A stretch of 64,000 nt of DNA from Clostridia bacterium (GTDB taxonomy: Bacteria > Bacillota > Clostridia > Oscillospirales > Acutalibacteraceae), in contig JAFQJH010000007.1 of the NCBI GenBank assembly GCA_017415025.1, positions 1-64,000 on the forward strand, in the 5' to 3' direction. This document shows positions 8,100 to 15,455 of the stretch, one piece after another; position 1 is the first letter of the stretch; each line of letters starts with the position of its first letter. A program made the translations under genes and the position numbers. Under the pieces are notes generated by a model that was not told the origin of the DNA, made no database searches, and worked only from the letters and a program-made list of their open reading frames with translations.

Positions 8100-8714
8100 A
8101 TGGAAAACAAGGACAGTTTTGAAATAATTTTTATCCGCCACGCGGAAACTGACTATGATGATTGGGCGGGACGCGACCCGAGTGACGGTGAGCTGACCGC
8201 AAGAGGCGAGGAGCAGTGCCGTGAGCTTGGCGAAAGATTAAAGGACGTACAGATTGATGCTTACATATCAAGCTCACTCCTGCGTGCGTTCAAAACGGCG
8301 ACGGGTGTCTGCAAGGCGAAGGAGAATGAGCCTTTGCTTGAAATCTGTCCCGAGCTTATCGAGTGTGGCTGTACCCCGGGCTATTTCGGCTGCAGTGAGG
8401 AGTATCTTCAGAGGTACTATAAAAACACAAGGCTTTGCGAGAGCCTGTACGGCAAAGGAAAGCACGATTTTCCCTGCGCGACAAAAGAGGAAAACGATGT
8501 CCGTGCAAAAAAGGTTATTGATTACCTGAAAAGCCGCTTCACCTTCGGCGAGCGTGTCGCGGTTTTCAGCCACCACGGAATGCTCGAGCATCTTATCCCG
8601 ACGGCGTTGGGTGTTGAGCCTCATGTTTTCCGCTTCGCGCTTGATAACGTTTCGATGACCGCCGTATCCTTTGAGCGTGACGAGAATGTAGTTTTGCGCT
8701 ATGTGAATAAATAA
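8100..8714 (+). CDS. Histidine phosphatase family protein (phosphoglycerate-mutase superfamily)
   Basis: A 204-residue protein with the superfamily hallmark RHAET near residue 14 (usually RHGET), a conserved arginine in SSSLLRAFKTA, and the second catalytic histidine in FSHHGMLEH near residue 161. The phosphorylated histidine would be the one in RHAET. Family members dephosphorylate small metabolites or proteins; specificity cannot be read from sequence. It is the last gene of the operon that starts at 6408 and is followed by a strong shared terminator. The insert between the two halves (with PGYFGCSEEYLQRYY) is longer than in minimal family members. Confidence 0.82.
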   Translation: MENKDSFEIIFIRHAETDYDDWAGRDPSDGELTARGEEQCRELGERLKDVQIDAYISSSLLRAFKTATGVCKAKENEPLLEICPELIECGCTPGYFGCSEEYLQRYYKNTRLCESLYGKGKHDFPCATKEENDVRAKKVIDYLKSRFTFGERVAVFSHHGMLEHLIPTALGVEPHVFRFALDNVSMTAVSFERDENVVLRYVNK

Positions 8715-8719
8715 AAAAC

Positions 8720-8746
8720 GAACCGACCTCACATCAAGGTCGGTTC
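8720..8746. terminator. Bidirectional terminator
   Basis: GAACCGACCT/AGGTCGGTTC, 7-nt loop, A-rich on the left and T-rich on the right; serves convergent genes ending at 8714 and 8750. Confidence 0.8.
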
Positions 8747-8749
8747 TGC

Positions 8750-8956
8750 TTATTTATAAAAGGTCGGATTATCTGTTCTTTCGAGCAGATAGTCGATTGA
8801 AACGTTGAAATAGTCGGCAAATTTAATCAGCGTGGCATAATCAGCCTGACGGATGCCGTTTTCGTAACGGCTGATGCTGTTCTGATTCATATTAAGGTCG
8901 ATTGCCAGCTTCAGTTGAGAAATACCCTTTGCTGTGCGCAGTTCTTTTAGCCTCAT
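8750..8956 (-). CDS. Small XRE-family HTH repressor
   Basis: A 68-residue protein that is almost entirely one helix-turn-helix domain (LRTAKGISQLKLAIDLNMNQNSISRYENG, split over helices 1-4) with a short tail (FNVSIDYLL). The ATG at 8956 is preferred because AGAGGTGA lies just upstream; the longer frame from 8974 would need a TTG. It is divergent from the membrane protein gene at 9098, whose consensus promoter overlaps its 5' end. It probably represses both directions through the palindrome at 9000-9020, an inference from position. Confidence 0.85.
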   Translation of the reverse strand: MRLKELRTAKGISQLKLAIDLNMNQNSISRYENGIRQADYATLIKFADYFNVSIDYLLERTDNPTFYK

Positions 8957-8967
8957 ATTGTCACCTC

Positions 8968-8996
8968 TTGACAATATTATCCCACTTTGGTATAAT
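8968..8996 (+). promoter_or_regulatory. Consensus promoter of the membrane protein gene at 9098
   Basis: Perfect TTGACA (8968-8973), 17 bp, perfect TATAAT (8991-8996). It overlaps the leader and promoter region of the divergent xre gene. Confidence 0.9.
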
Positions 8997-8999
8997 TAA

Positions 9000-9020
9000 A
9001 ATATCCCGATACGGGATATT
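9000..9020. promoter_or_regulatory. 21-bp palindromic operator candidate
   Basis: Perfect inverted repeat AATATCCCG-ATA-CGGGATATT covering the predicted transcription start of the promoter at 8968-8996. Its position suits a repressor site, most simply for the adjacent HTH protein. Confidence 0.75.
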
Positions 9021-9097
9021 TGTCGGAGCGCGGTTCAGCGTGGCAGATATCAGAAAAATGTTTATTATGGGGATAAAAATCAAAGGAGAGAGAAAAA

Positions 9098-9955
9098 GTG
9101 TCATTATTCAGAAAAGGCAACGCGGCTGCGCCCCGTACCGAAAGAAAAATTCTTGAGGACAGATACAAAAACAGCATTGCCAACATCCTGTTTATTATAG
9201 GCTTTACAACGCTCAATGCGGTTCTGCTTTTACTTAATTCAAGCACATATTTTTTGTTCTCGGCTTTTCTGCCGTACCTTGCGGTTGATTACGGAATGTA
9301 TTTCTGCGGAATGTATCCTGCGGAGTATTATGTAGGTGACGAGGTTTTCCTCAACAAATCGTTTTTGGTCACGATGATTGCCGTTGCCGCAGTTATGCTT
9401 GTTCTCTACCTTGTAAGCTGGCTCGGCGCGAAAAAGAAAAAGATAGGCTGGTTAATTTTTGCGCTTGTTTTCTTCGCAATCGATACCGCGGCTATGCTTG
9501 CGTTCACTCCGATTGCCGCGGATTCTATCGTTGATATGGTTTTCCATATCTGGGTTATCGGTTCTCTTGGAATGGGAATACACGCTTATTACAAAATGAA
9601 AAAGCTGCCCGAGGAGGAGCCTGTACCCGAAGCGGTTGCCGAGGCGGTCCCGGGCGAGAGTGAATTTCAGCCGAACACACCCGTGTTGAGAATGGCTGAT
9701 ACCGAGACAAAGGCGAGAGTTTTCGTTCAGGCGGATTTCTACGGTAAGCATATCGAGTTCCGCCGTGTAAAGCGCACGAACGAGCTCGTTATCAACGGTA
9801 TGGTTTATGATGAATACGAGGCACTTGCGGAAAGTGCGCATACTCTCACAGCCGTTATCGGCGGACAGAAGTTCGAGGCGGTATTTGACGGCTTTACGAA
9901 TGTGATGATTTTTGTTGACGGTCAGGAAATTGCACGTGCAACGCGGATAGTATAA
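9098..9955 (+). CDS. Hypothetical four-span membrane protein
   Basis: A 285-residue protein that I do not recognise. Hydrophobic spans lie roughly at residues 26-46, 48-68, 88-109 and 116-155 (the last may hold two). A linker rich in Glu/Pro/Val follows (residues ~170-195), then a ~90-residue C-terminal soluble domain rich in beta strands (FYGKHIEFRRVKRT, LVINGMVYDEYEALAE). The start is GTG with AAAGGAGAGAG upstream. It is transcribed from a consensus promoter with a palindrome over its start site and divergent from a small repressor, so its expression is probably induced under a specific condition. Confidence 0.65.
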   Translation: MSLFRKGNAAAPRTERKILEDRYKNSIANILFIIGFTTLNAVLLLLNSSTYFLFSAFLPYLAVDYGMYFCGMYPAEYYVGDEVFLNKSFLVTMIAVAAVMLVLYLVSWLGAKKKKIGWLIFALVFFAIDTAAMLAFTPIAADSIVDMVFHIWVIGSLGMGIHAYYKMKKLPEEEPVPEAVAEAVPGESEFQPNTPVLRMADTETKARVFVQADFYGKHIEFRRVKRTNELVINGMVYDEYEALAESAHTLTAVIGGQKFEAVFDGFTNVMIFVDGQEIARATRIV

Positions 9956-9966
9956 ATTGAAGCTCA

Positions 9967-9996
9967 AGAAACGCTCGAAAAGGGCGTTTCTTTTTT
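9967..9996 (+). terminator. Intrinsic terminator
   Basis: AGAAACGC/GCGTTTCT stem, 9-nt loop, six T residues. Confidence 0.85.
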
Positions 9997-10088
9997 ATGT
10001 CGGTATCATTTATCCTGTATATTTGAGCGGTTTTGTATAAAAACAAGGCTTTTTTCATATTTGTTGTGTGCTTTAAACCGCAAAAGTA

Positions 10089-10117
10089 TTGCAAAATCTG
10101 AAAATATAGTTTATAAT
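10089..10117 (+). promoter_or_regulatory. Promoter of the TAXI-TRAP operon
   Basis: TTGCAA (10089-10094), 17 bp, TATAAT (10112-10117); about 66 bases before the start codon. Confidence 0.8.
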
Positions 10118-10182
10118 AGGTTAAATATTTTTATGAAATCGGTTTAAGCGGTTTCAAATTAATAAAATATGGAGGCAGTTTT

Positions 10183-11172
10183 ATGAAGAAAAAGTTAGCA
10201 ATCGTAATTTCTCTCATTCTTGTTTTCGCAACGCTCTTCTGCACAGCTTGCGGTAACAACGAGAAGCCCGATGCAGATCCTGCACAGGGACTTTCATCAG
10301 TTAAAATCAACATCGGTACAGGCGGTACAACAGGTACATACTATGGCTTCTGTAACACAGTAGCAACCGTTCTTAACGAGAAGGTTGGCTCACAGCTTAC
10401 AGTTATGTCATCAGGTGCTTCAAAGGCTAACATCCTTGACGTTGATGACGGCATCGTTCAGATGGCTATCGTTCAGAACGATGTTATGGACTACGCTTAC
10501 AACGGAACTTCTCTCTTCGAGAAGGACGGTGCTATCAAGTCTTTCTCAACTCTCGGCGCAGTTTACGCTGAGGTTTGCCAGGTTATCGCAAGAGCTGATT
10601 CAGGCATCAAGACACTTGCTGACCTCAAGGGCAAGAAGGTTTCTGTCGGCGACAGCGGCTCAGGTGTTGAATTCAACGCACAGCAGATGCTCGGCGCTTA
10701 CGATATCACATTCGAGGATATCGACAAGCAGAATCTCAGCTTCCAGGCATCAGCAGACGCTCTTAAGGATAACAAGATCGACGCATTCTTCTGCACAGCA
10801 GGTGCACCGACAGTTGCTATCACAGACCTTGCTACAACAACAGGTATCGTAATCGTTGAAATCGATGCTGAGCACCTTGCACAGCTTCAGAAGGATTACG
10901 GCTTCTATGCGGAGTACACAATTCCTGCAGGCACATACAAGGGCGTAGATAAGGACGCTAAGACTGTTGCTGTTAAGGCTACATTCATCGTAAGCAACAA
11001 CCTTTCAGAGCAGGTTGTTTACGAGCTTACAAAGGCTATCTTTGAGAACAAGGACGAGTATACACACGACAAGGCTAAGGAAATGAGCCTTGAGTATGCT
11101 GTTTCAAGCATCTCCGTTCCGTTCCATCCCGGTGCAGAAAAATACTTCAAAGAGGTTGGCGCTATTAAATAA
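10183..11172 (+). CDS. TAXI-family TRAP transporter substrate-binding lipoprotein
   Basis: A 329-residue lipoprotein: a lysine-rich start, a hydrophobic segment and a lipobox ending at Cys23 (CTAC-GNN). The mature part has the TAXI-family opening INIGTGGTTGTYYGF, then DLKGKKVSVGDSGSGVEFNA and the closing VPFHPGAEKYFKEVG. TAXI proteins bind small organic acids or amino acids outside the membrane and hand them to the TRAP permease. Codons here are markedly biased (AAG, ATC, CTC), as expected for a highly expressed binding protein. The operon order is binding protein, DUF1850 protein, fused permease, each overlapping the next by one base. Confidence 0.93.
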   Translation: MKKKLAIVISLILVFATLFCTACGNNEKPDADPAQGLSSVKINIGTGGTTGTYYGFCNTVATVLNEKVGSQLTVMSSGASKANILDVDDGIVQMAIVQNDVMDYAYNGTSLFEKDGAIKSFSTLGAVYAEVCQVIARADSGIKTLADLKGKKVSVGDSGSGVEFNAQQMLGAYDITFEDIDKQNLSFQASADALKDNKIDAFFCTAGAPTVAITDLATTTGIVIVEIDAEHLAQLQKDYGFYAEYTIPAGTYKGVDKDAKTVAVKATFIVSNNLSEQVVYELTKAIFENKDEYTHDKAKEMSLEYAVSSISVPFHPGAEKYFKEVGAIK

Positions 11173-11696
11173 TGAGCCAAAGGCTTTCGTCTAAGTTTAG
11201 AAAGTTAATCGTCGCAGCCGTTTTAATGATATTCATTACAGCGGCTGCTGTTTCTTTCAACGCTCTGTCTGAAGAGTATCTGGTGTTGTATGACTCCGAT
11301 AACGGTAAGGTGCATATAACCGAAAAGGCAGAGGAAGGGATGATGTTTTCCGTCGAGTTTATCCACTCGGTCAATCAGACTCCCTTAAGAGATACTTACA
11401 TTATCGAAAACGGAGAAATCCGTGCCCATTCCACTCTTTACCGTTCCTTCGGCGCGGGAGTGCAGACGGCACTCGAGGGCGACCAGAAGATGACCTACGA
11501 TGAAGAGGGAAATATGATTATAACGGGTTTTGATATCACCTATGACCCGTTGCGGTATATCGTCGGTACTGTTTCCGACCATATACTCACACTCGGCGGC
11601 GAGGAAATCAGCCTGCGCGATATGTGCGGCAGAAATGCAAGGGTTGTTTTTGAAATCGCCACGGGATTTGAAATTCTGACGAAAGGAATGAAATAA
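11172..11696 (+). CDS. DUF1850-domain protein of the TAXI-TRAP operon
   Basis: A 174-residue protein with one N-terminal membrane anchor (residues ~11-31) and an outside domain containing FSVEFIHSVNQTPLRDTY, a pattern of the DUF1850 family. DUF1850 genes are habitually found between TAXI binding proteins and fused TRAP permeases; the role is unknown, possibly an accessory subunit or chaperone for the binding protein. Both gene borders are TAATG overlaps, so all three proteins are translationally coupled. Confidence 0.85.
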   Translation: MSQRLSSKFRKLIVAAVLMIFITAAAVSFNALSEEYLVLYDSDNGKVHITEKAEEGMMFSVEFIHSVNQTPLRDTYIIENGEIRAHSTLYRSFGAGVQTALEGDQKMTYDEEGNMIITGFDITYDPLRYIVGTVSDHILTLGGEEISLRDMCGRNARVVFEIATGFEILTKGMK

Positions 11697-13678
11697 TGTC
11701 AGACACAAACACGAAGCCCATTACAATGTCGGCTGATGAGGACGAGGTTATTGACGTCGATCAGCTTATGGCGGACTTTGACAAGGAGTCAAACACACGT
11801 CACTTCAAGGGCATATTCGAAAAGATTATCAAAATTGCAATGATTCTTTTCTCTGTCTATGTTATGTTCGACGGCTGGACAGGCACAATGGAGGAAAGAC
11901 AGAAAATGGCGTGGTTCATCGGTGTAATCGTCTTTATGGCGTTTATCCTTTATCCCGTCAGCAAGAAGGAAAAGAAAAGAGTCAACCGTGTTCCGTTCTA
12001 TGATTACATCTTTGCGGTGCTCGGCGCAGGCTCGTTCTTCTATTACGCAATCAACTGTCAGGCCATCGTTGACAGAGCATCAAGAATCAACGAGGTTGAT
12101 ATCGCAATCGCAATCGTCGGTACGCTTCTGTTGTTTGAAGCCTGCCGAAGAGTTGTCGGTCTGCCGATTGTCTGCGTTTCGGGCGCATTCATCGCTTATG
12201 CATTCATCATTAACGAGACAAATCACCCGCTCAGAATGATTATGTATAAGCTTTTCTATACAACAGAAGGTATCGCAGGCACACCGCTTAACGTCTGCGC
12301 TTCGTTCATTGTGCTGTTCATCATTTTTGCATCCTTCCTCGAGCAGTCGGGTATCGGTGCATTCTTCGTTGACCTTGCAAACTCAATTGCAGGTAAGTCA
12401 ACGGGCGGCCCTGCAAAGGTTGCTGTTATCTCCAGCGCAATGGAGGGTATGTATTCGGGTTCATCAGTTGCCAACACTGTCGGCAGCGGCTCCGTTACAA
12501 TCCCCACGATGAAAAAGTGCGGTTACAAGCCCGAATTTGCCGCAGCAGTTGAGGCTGCTGCTTCAACAGGCGGTCAGATTATGCCCCCGATTATGGGTGC
12601 GGCGGCATTCCTTATGACCGAATATACAGGTCTTCCTTATGCACAGATTGCCATTGCAGCAATCCTTCCCGCTGTTCTTTATTTCACGGGCATCTTTATG
12701 ATGATTCACTTTGAGGCAAAGAAGCTCGGACTCAAGGGTCTTCCGAAGGAAGCAATCCCCAATTTCTTCAAGCTTATTATCTCAAAGGGTTACCTTCTTC
12801 TTCCCGTTGTTGCGCTTGTTGTTGCAATGAACAATTTCTCACCCGCAAAGGCGGCTATTCTTGCAATCTTCTGTGCAATCGGTGTTAAGCTTGTTGAAGG
12901 TATTGTCAAATCTATCGTTCATAAGAAATTTGAGATGGATTTTGCAATCTATTTCCGTTCGCTCGCAAACGGTACAAAGAATGCAATCGGCGTTGCACTC
13001 GCTTGTGCGGTTGCAGGCTGTATCTCCGCTATGGTTCAGCAGACAGGTCTTGCAAACGTGCTTTCATCACTTGTTCAGTCTGCGGCAGGACTCCACCCGA
13101 TTTTTGCACTTATGCTCACGATGCTTATGTGTATCGTCCTCGGTATGGGTGTTCCGACAACCGCAAACTACGTTATTATGGCGTCAATGGTTGCTCCGAT
13201 TCTTATGCGAAGCCTGAGCATCCCCGTTCTTGCGGCGCATATGTTCGTATTCTACTTCGGTATTGTTGCGGATATCACACCGCCCGTTGCTCTTGCGGCT
13301 TACGCAGGCTCGGCTATTGCGAAGTCCAACCCGATGAAAACGGGTGTTACGGCAACAAGACTTGCTATTACGGCATTCATCGTTCCATATATCTTCGCGT
13401 TCAGCCCCGAGATGCTTATCATCGGTTCAGACAAGCCGTGGTATGAAATCGTGCTTCTTGTTATTACGGCACTTTGCGGTATCTTCATTGTTTCCGCAGG
13501 TATGGAGGGTTACCTCCTGAAGAATATGCCGTGGTGGCAGAGAATTATGGCTCTTGCAGGCGGACTTTGTATGATTATCCCCGGCCTTGCTACGGATATT
13601 GCAGGTATTGTCCTGATTGCTGTGGTTATCCTTGTGCAGAAATTTTTAACAAAGGATAAGCCTAAAGCGGTTGCTTAA
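11696..13678 (+). CDS. TRAP transporter permease, fused 4TM/12TM
   Basis: A 660-residue polytopic protein of the TAXI-associated type, where the small (DctQ-like) and large (DctM-like) subunits are one chain. The first ~50 residues are cytosolic and acidic; the rest is membrane. Signature stretches of the large subunit are visible: AVEAAASTGGQIMPPIMGAAAF and, later, GMGVPTTANYVIMASM and ADITPPVALAAYAG. TRAP systems import substrate using an ion gradient rather than ATP. It is the last gene of the operon; a strong terminator starts 16 bases after the stop. Confidence 0.93.
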   Translation: MSDTNTKPITMSADEDEVIDVDQLMADFDKESNTRHFKGIFEKIIKIAMILFSVYVMFDGWTGTMEERQKMAWFIGVIVFMAFILYPVSKKEKKRVNRVPFYDYIFAVLGAGSFFYYAINCQAIVDRASRINEVDIAIAIVGTLLLFEACRRVVGLPIVCVSGAFIAYAFIINETNHPLRMIMYKLFYTTEGIAGTPLNVCASFIVLFIIFASFLEQSGIGAFFVDLANSIAGKSTGGPAKVAVISSAMEGMYSGSSVANTVGSGSVTIPTMKKCGYKPEFAAAVEAAASTGGQIMPPIMGAAAFLMTEYTGLPYAQIAIAAILPAVLYFTGIFMMIHFEAKKLGLKGLPKEAIPNFFKLIISKGYLLLPVVALVVAMNNFSPAKAAILAIFCAIGVKLVEGIVKSIVHKKFEMDFAIYFRSLANGTKNAIGVALACAVAGCISAMVQQTGLANVLSSLVQSAAGLHPIFALMLTMLMCIVLGMGVPTTANYVIMASMVAPILMRSLSIPVLAAHMFVFYFGIVADITPPVALAAYAGSAIAKSNPMKTGVTATRLAITAFIVPYIFAFSPEMLIIGSDKPWYEIVLLVITALCGIFIVSAGMEGYLLKNMPWWQRIMALAGGLCMIIPGLATDIAGIVLIAVVILVQKFLTKDKPKAVA

Positions 13679-13694
13679 ATAAAATTGCTTTTTA

Positions 13695-13723
13695 AAAGGA
13701 TGGCAGATTGTCTGCCATCCTTT
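13695..13723 (+). terminator. Strong terminator of the TRAP operon
   Basis: Thirteen-base-pair perfect stem (AAAGGATGGCAGA/TCTGCCATCCTTT) with a 3-nt loop, followed by ATTGTTCT. Confidence 0.9.
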
Positions 13724-13733
13724 ATTGTTCTAT

Positions 13734-13762
13734 TTGACAAAATCTACGTGAAATGATATAAC
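13734..13762 (+). promoter_or_regulatory. Promoter of the secreted propeller gene
   Basis: TTGACA (13734-13739), 17 bp, TATAAC (13757-13762), immediately after the TRAP terminator. It predicts a ~125-nt leader. Confidence 0.8.
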
Positions 13763-13817
13763 AAAGTCAGAAGATTTTACGCCGGACGGCATAAAAACCT
13801 TTACCGATTTATTTACG

Positions 13818-13837
13818 GGTGAGGAAATTTCCTCACC
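13818..13837. promoter_or_regulatory. 20-bp perfect palindrome in the leader of the propeller gene
   Basis: GGTGAGGAAA followed directly by TTTCCTCACC, no loop, about 50 bases downstream of the predicted start site. It could be a dimeric repressor site or, as RNA, a hairpin. A second small hairpin (GGCT-GTTG-AGCC) lies nearer the ribosome site. Confidence 0.5.
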
Positions 13838-13894
13838 GCGAGAAATAAAAATACTGTCTGTTGGCTGTTGAGCCGATAGGAAAAGGAGAAATTT

Positions 13895-14752
13895 ATGTTT
13901 TTACAAAAAATCTGGGCAATCATTACCTTACCTCTTTTGCTTTTATCAATGCTCACAACTCCCGTAGCGCACGATACGGCGACGGCTGACCTTGTTTCGA
14001 CCCACAATTTTGTGTTCGAAAAGGCACTTCTTATGGGTCAGGGCATCACAACGGACGGTGAGTATTATTACACAAGCGGCTCAATCACGGCGCTGAATCT
14101 TACCGCGCTTGCAAAATTCACCGTTGAGGATATGACTATGGTTGACAGTCACGTTAATCCGCTTCCCGATGAATGTACCGACCGCGGAAACAACCACATC
14201 GGCGGTATCAGCTATTATGACGGCAAAATCTATACACCCGTTGAGGGCGGCGACGTCTGTTACGCGTGCATTGTAGTGTTCGATTGCGAAACCCTCGAGC
14301 CGACAGGCGAGATTTACGACCTGCCGAACGAGATTTATTCTGACGGTGTGCCGTGGTGTGCGGTTGACCCCGATACAGGCTATCTCTACGCTTCAAAATG
14401 GACGGACATCGAAACGATTTACGTTTACGATACGGCGAACGAAATGAAGCTTGTGCGCGAAATCGACCTTAACGGAATGGAAAAAATCCACCGCATCCAG
14501 GGCGGCGAATTCTATAACGGAACGCTTTACCTTTCAGAGGATATCGAGAATAACGGCACAATCAAAAATGTTCTTGCCGTCAATCCGAAAACGGGCAAGG
14601 TTACGCTTGCCGCCGAGCGTGACGTCGGCGGAGACAATATTGAAGCTGAGGGCTTGACCTTCCTGCCCTGTGAAAACGGCGCAGAGATGCACGTGCTCGA
14701 TTACAATAAGATTATCGGCATTGCCGTAAGACATTATAAGGTGAGCTTTTGA
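13895..14752 (+). CDS. Secreted beta-propeller-like protein of unknown function
   Basis: A 285-residue protein with an N-terminal signal-like segment (residues ~4-24). The mature chain has repeated strand-turn patterns (GISYYDGKIYTPVE, DPDTGYLYASKW, GGEFYNGTLYLSED) typical of six- or seven-bladed propellers such as NHL/YncE/SMP-30-like proteins. No catalytic set is recognisable. AAAAGGAG precedes the ATG. It has its own promoter and a long leader with a palindrome, then a strong terminator, so it is a regulated single-gene unit. It may bind a ligand or glycan outside the cell, which is a guess. Confidence 0.6.
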   Translation: MFLQKIWAIITLPLLLLSMLTTPVAHDTATADLVSTHNFVFEKALLMGQGITTDGEYYYTSGSITALNLTALAKFTVEDMTMVDSHVNPLPDECTDRGNNHIGGISYYDGKIYTPVEGGDVCYACIVVFDCETLEPTGEIYDLPNEIYSDGVPWCAVDPDTGYLYASKWTDIETIYVYDTANEMKLVREIDLNGMEKIHRIQGGEFYNGTLYLSEDIENNGTIKNVLAVNPKTGKVTLAAERDVGGDNIEAEGLTFLPCENGAEMHVLDYNKIIGIAVRHYKVSF

Positions 14753-14800
14753 CCGAAGGCTTTGATTAGTAAAGATTTTTACAAAGACAATAAAGATACA

Positions 14801-14832
14801 AACACCCGCTATCATTTTTGATAGCGGGTGTT
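14801..14832 (+). terminator. Strong terminator after the propeller gene
   Basis: Fourteen-base-pair stem AACACCCGCTATCA/TGATAGCGGGTGTT with a TTTT loop, followed by GCTGTTTTTT. Confidence 0.9.
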
Positions 14833-14903
14833 GCTGTTTTTTCGGTTGTTCGATGAATTGGGGTTTGTCGATGTCTCTTCAATTTTGAAACAAGCTAAAG
14901 ACA

Positions 14904-15124
14904 AGTAGCCTTCCCTGAAAGGGAAGGTGCCCGACAGGGCGGATGGGTGGAGCGTAAGCGACCAAAAAGCTCTTTGATTTATCTTGTTTCCCTCGTTGCT
15001 TCGCAACGAACCCCTCAGTCACGACTTCGTCGTGCCAGCTTTTTCTCCGAAAACTGGCACCCTTTTGTCTGCTTCGCAGACATTTCCCCTAACAGGGGAA
15101 TCTCCTTTCAGGGGCGCCTTTATT
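14904..15124. repeat. MITE-like intergenic repeat element
   Basis: A ~220-bp non-coding block made almost entirely of short hairpins: CTTCCCTGAAAGGGAAG, GTTGCTTCGCAAC, CACGACTTCGTCGTG, GTCTGCTTCGCAGAC and TTCCCCTAACAGGGGAA. The two ends are imperfect inverted copies of each other (left GCCTTCCCTGAAAGG; right, reversed, GCGCCCCTGAAAGG). This matches the look of dispersed non-coding repeats in gut Clostridia. It encodes no transposase; if mobile it would depend on one elsewhere. The gene-free stretch 14753-15455 contains a terminator, this element, a probable small RNA and two divergent promoters. Confidence 0.65.
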
Positions 15125-15200
15125 ATGCTCTTTTTTCAATCTAACCGACAAATTAAAATTTGCTATTACTGCTACGGATGCGGATGAAGAGGATGTAAAA

Positions 15201-15345
15201 TCAAAAACCCGACGGACATTATGTTCGTCGGGCTATCTTATCGGCTGGGGCTATCACTGTAAGGTTAAATGTATGGATGAGACATACTGATTCGTTTGTG
15301 TGTATAGCCGCCGATTAAGACCTGTGTTGGTTGATTTCCGTTGTA
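15201..15345 (-). ncRNA. Predicted ~145-nt structured small RNA, family not recognised
   Basis: On the minus strand a TTGCAA-N17-TATAAT promoter (15352-15380) is followed by ~145 nt with no credible ORF, ending in a strong terminator. That terminator is an 11-bp stem at 15208-15232 followed on the minus strand by TTTTTGATTTT. Between them is a long-range stem: AUCGGC-GGCUAU (around 15300-15316) pairs with AUAGCC-CCA-GCCGAU (around 15241-15255), with a 3-nt bulge. It encloses a hairpin GUAUG-UCUCAUC-CAUAC (around 15272-15288). Promoter, fold and terminator in one short unit support an independent RNA gene. It does not match 6S, SRP, tmRNA or RNase P as I know them. Confidence 0.6.
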
Positions 15346-15351
15346 CAAACA

Positions 15352-15380
15352 ATTATAACATCTACAACACGATATTGCAA
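15352..15380 (-). promoter_or_regulatory. Promoter of the predicted small RNA, with overlapping palindrome
   Basis: Minus strand TTGCAA (15375-15380), 17 bp, TATAAT (15352-15357). A perfect 14-bp palindrome GATATTGCAATATC (15371-15384) covers the -35 box. Confidence 0.7.
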
Positions 15381-15408
15381 TATCAATAACGCTTTTTATC
15401 AAATATTT

Positions 15409-15436
15409 TTGACCTATTTATGGGTTAAAATATGAT
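15409..15436 (+). promoter_or_regulatory. Promoter of the xre gene at 15456
   Basis: TTGACC (15409-15414), 16 bp, TATGAT (15431-15436); divergent from the small-RNA promoter. The leader is very short. Confidence 0.65.
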
Positions 15437-15455
15437 AAAAGGTTGGTGACGTGTA

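Noticed and set aside
13765-13890. Known riboswitch in the leader of the propeller gene
   Set aside because: I compared it mentally with c-di-GMP, preQ1, fluoride, cobalamin and SAM layouts and found no matching conserved core.
14947-15187. Short plus-strand ORFs inside the hairpin-rich repeat
   Set aside because: They run through palindromic repeat sequence, have no ribosome site and no protein-like composition.
15241-15316. Plus-strand leader RNA of the xre gene
   Set aside because: The promoter for xre lies downstream of this region, and the T-run after the terminal hairpin is on the minus strand, so the RNA must be read from the minus strand.
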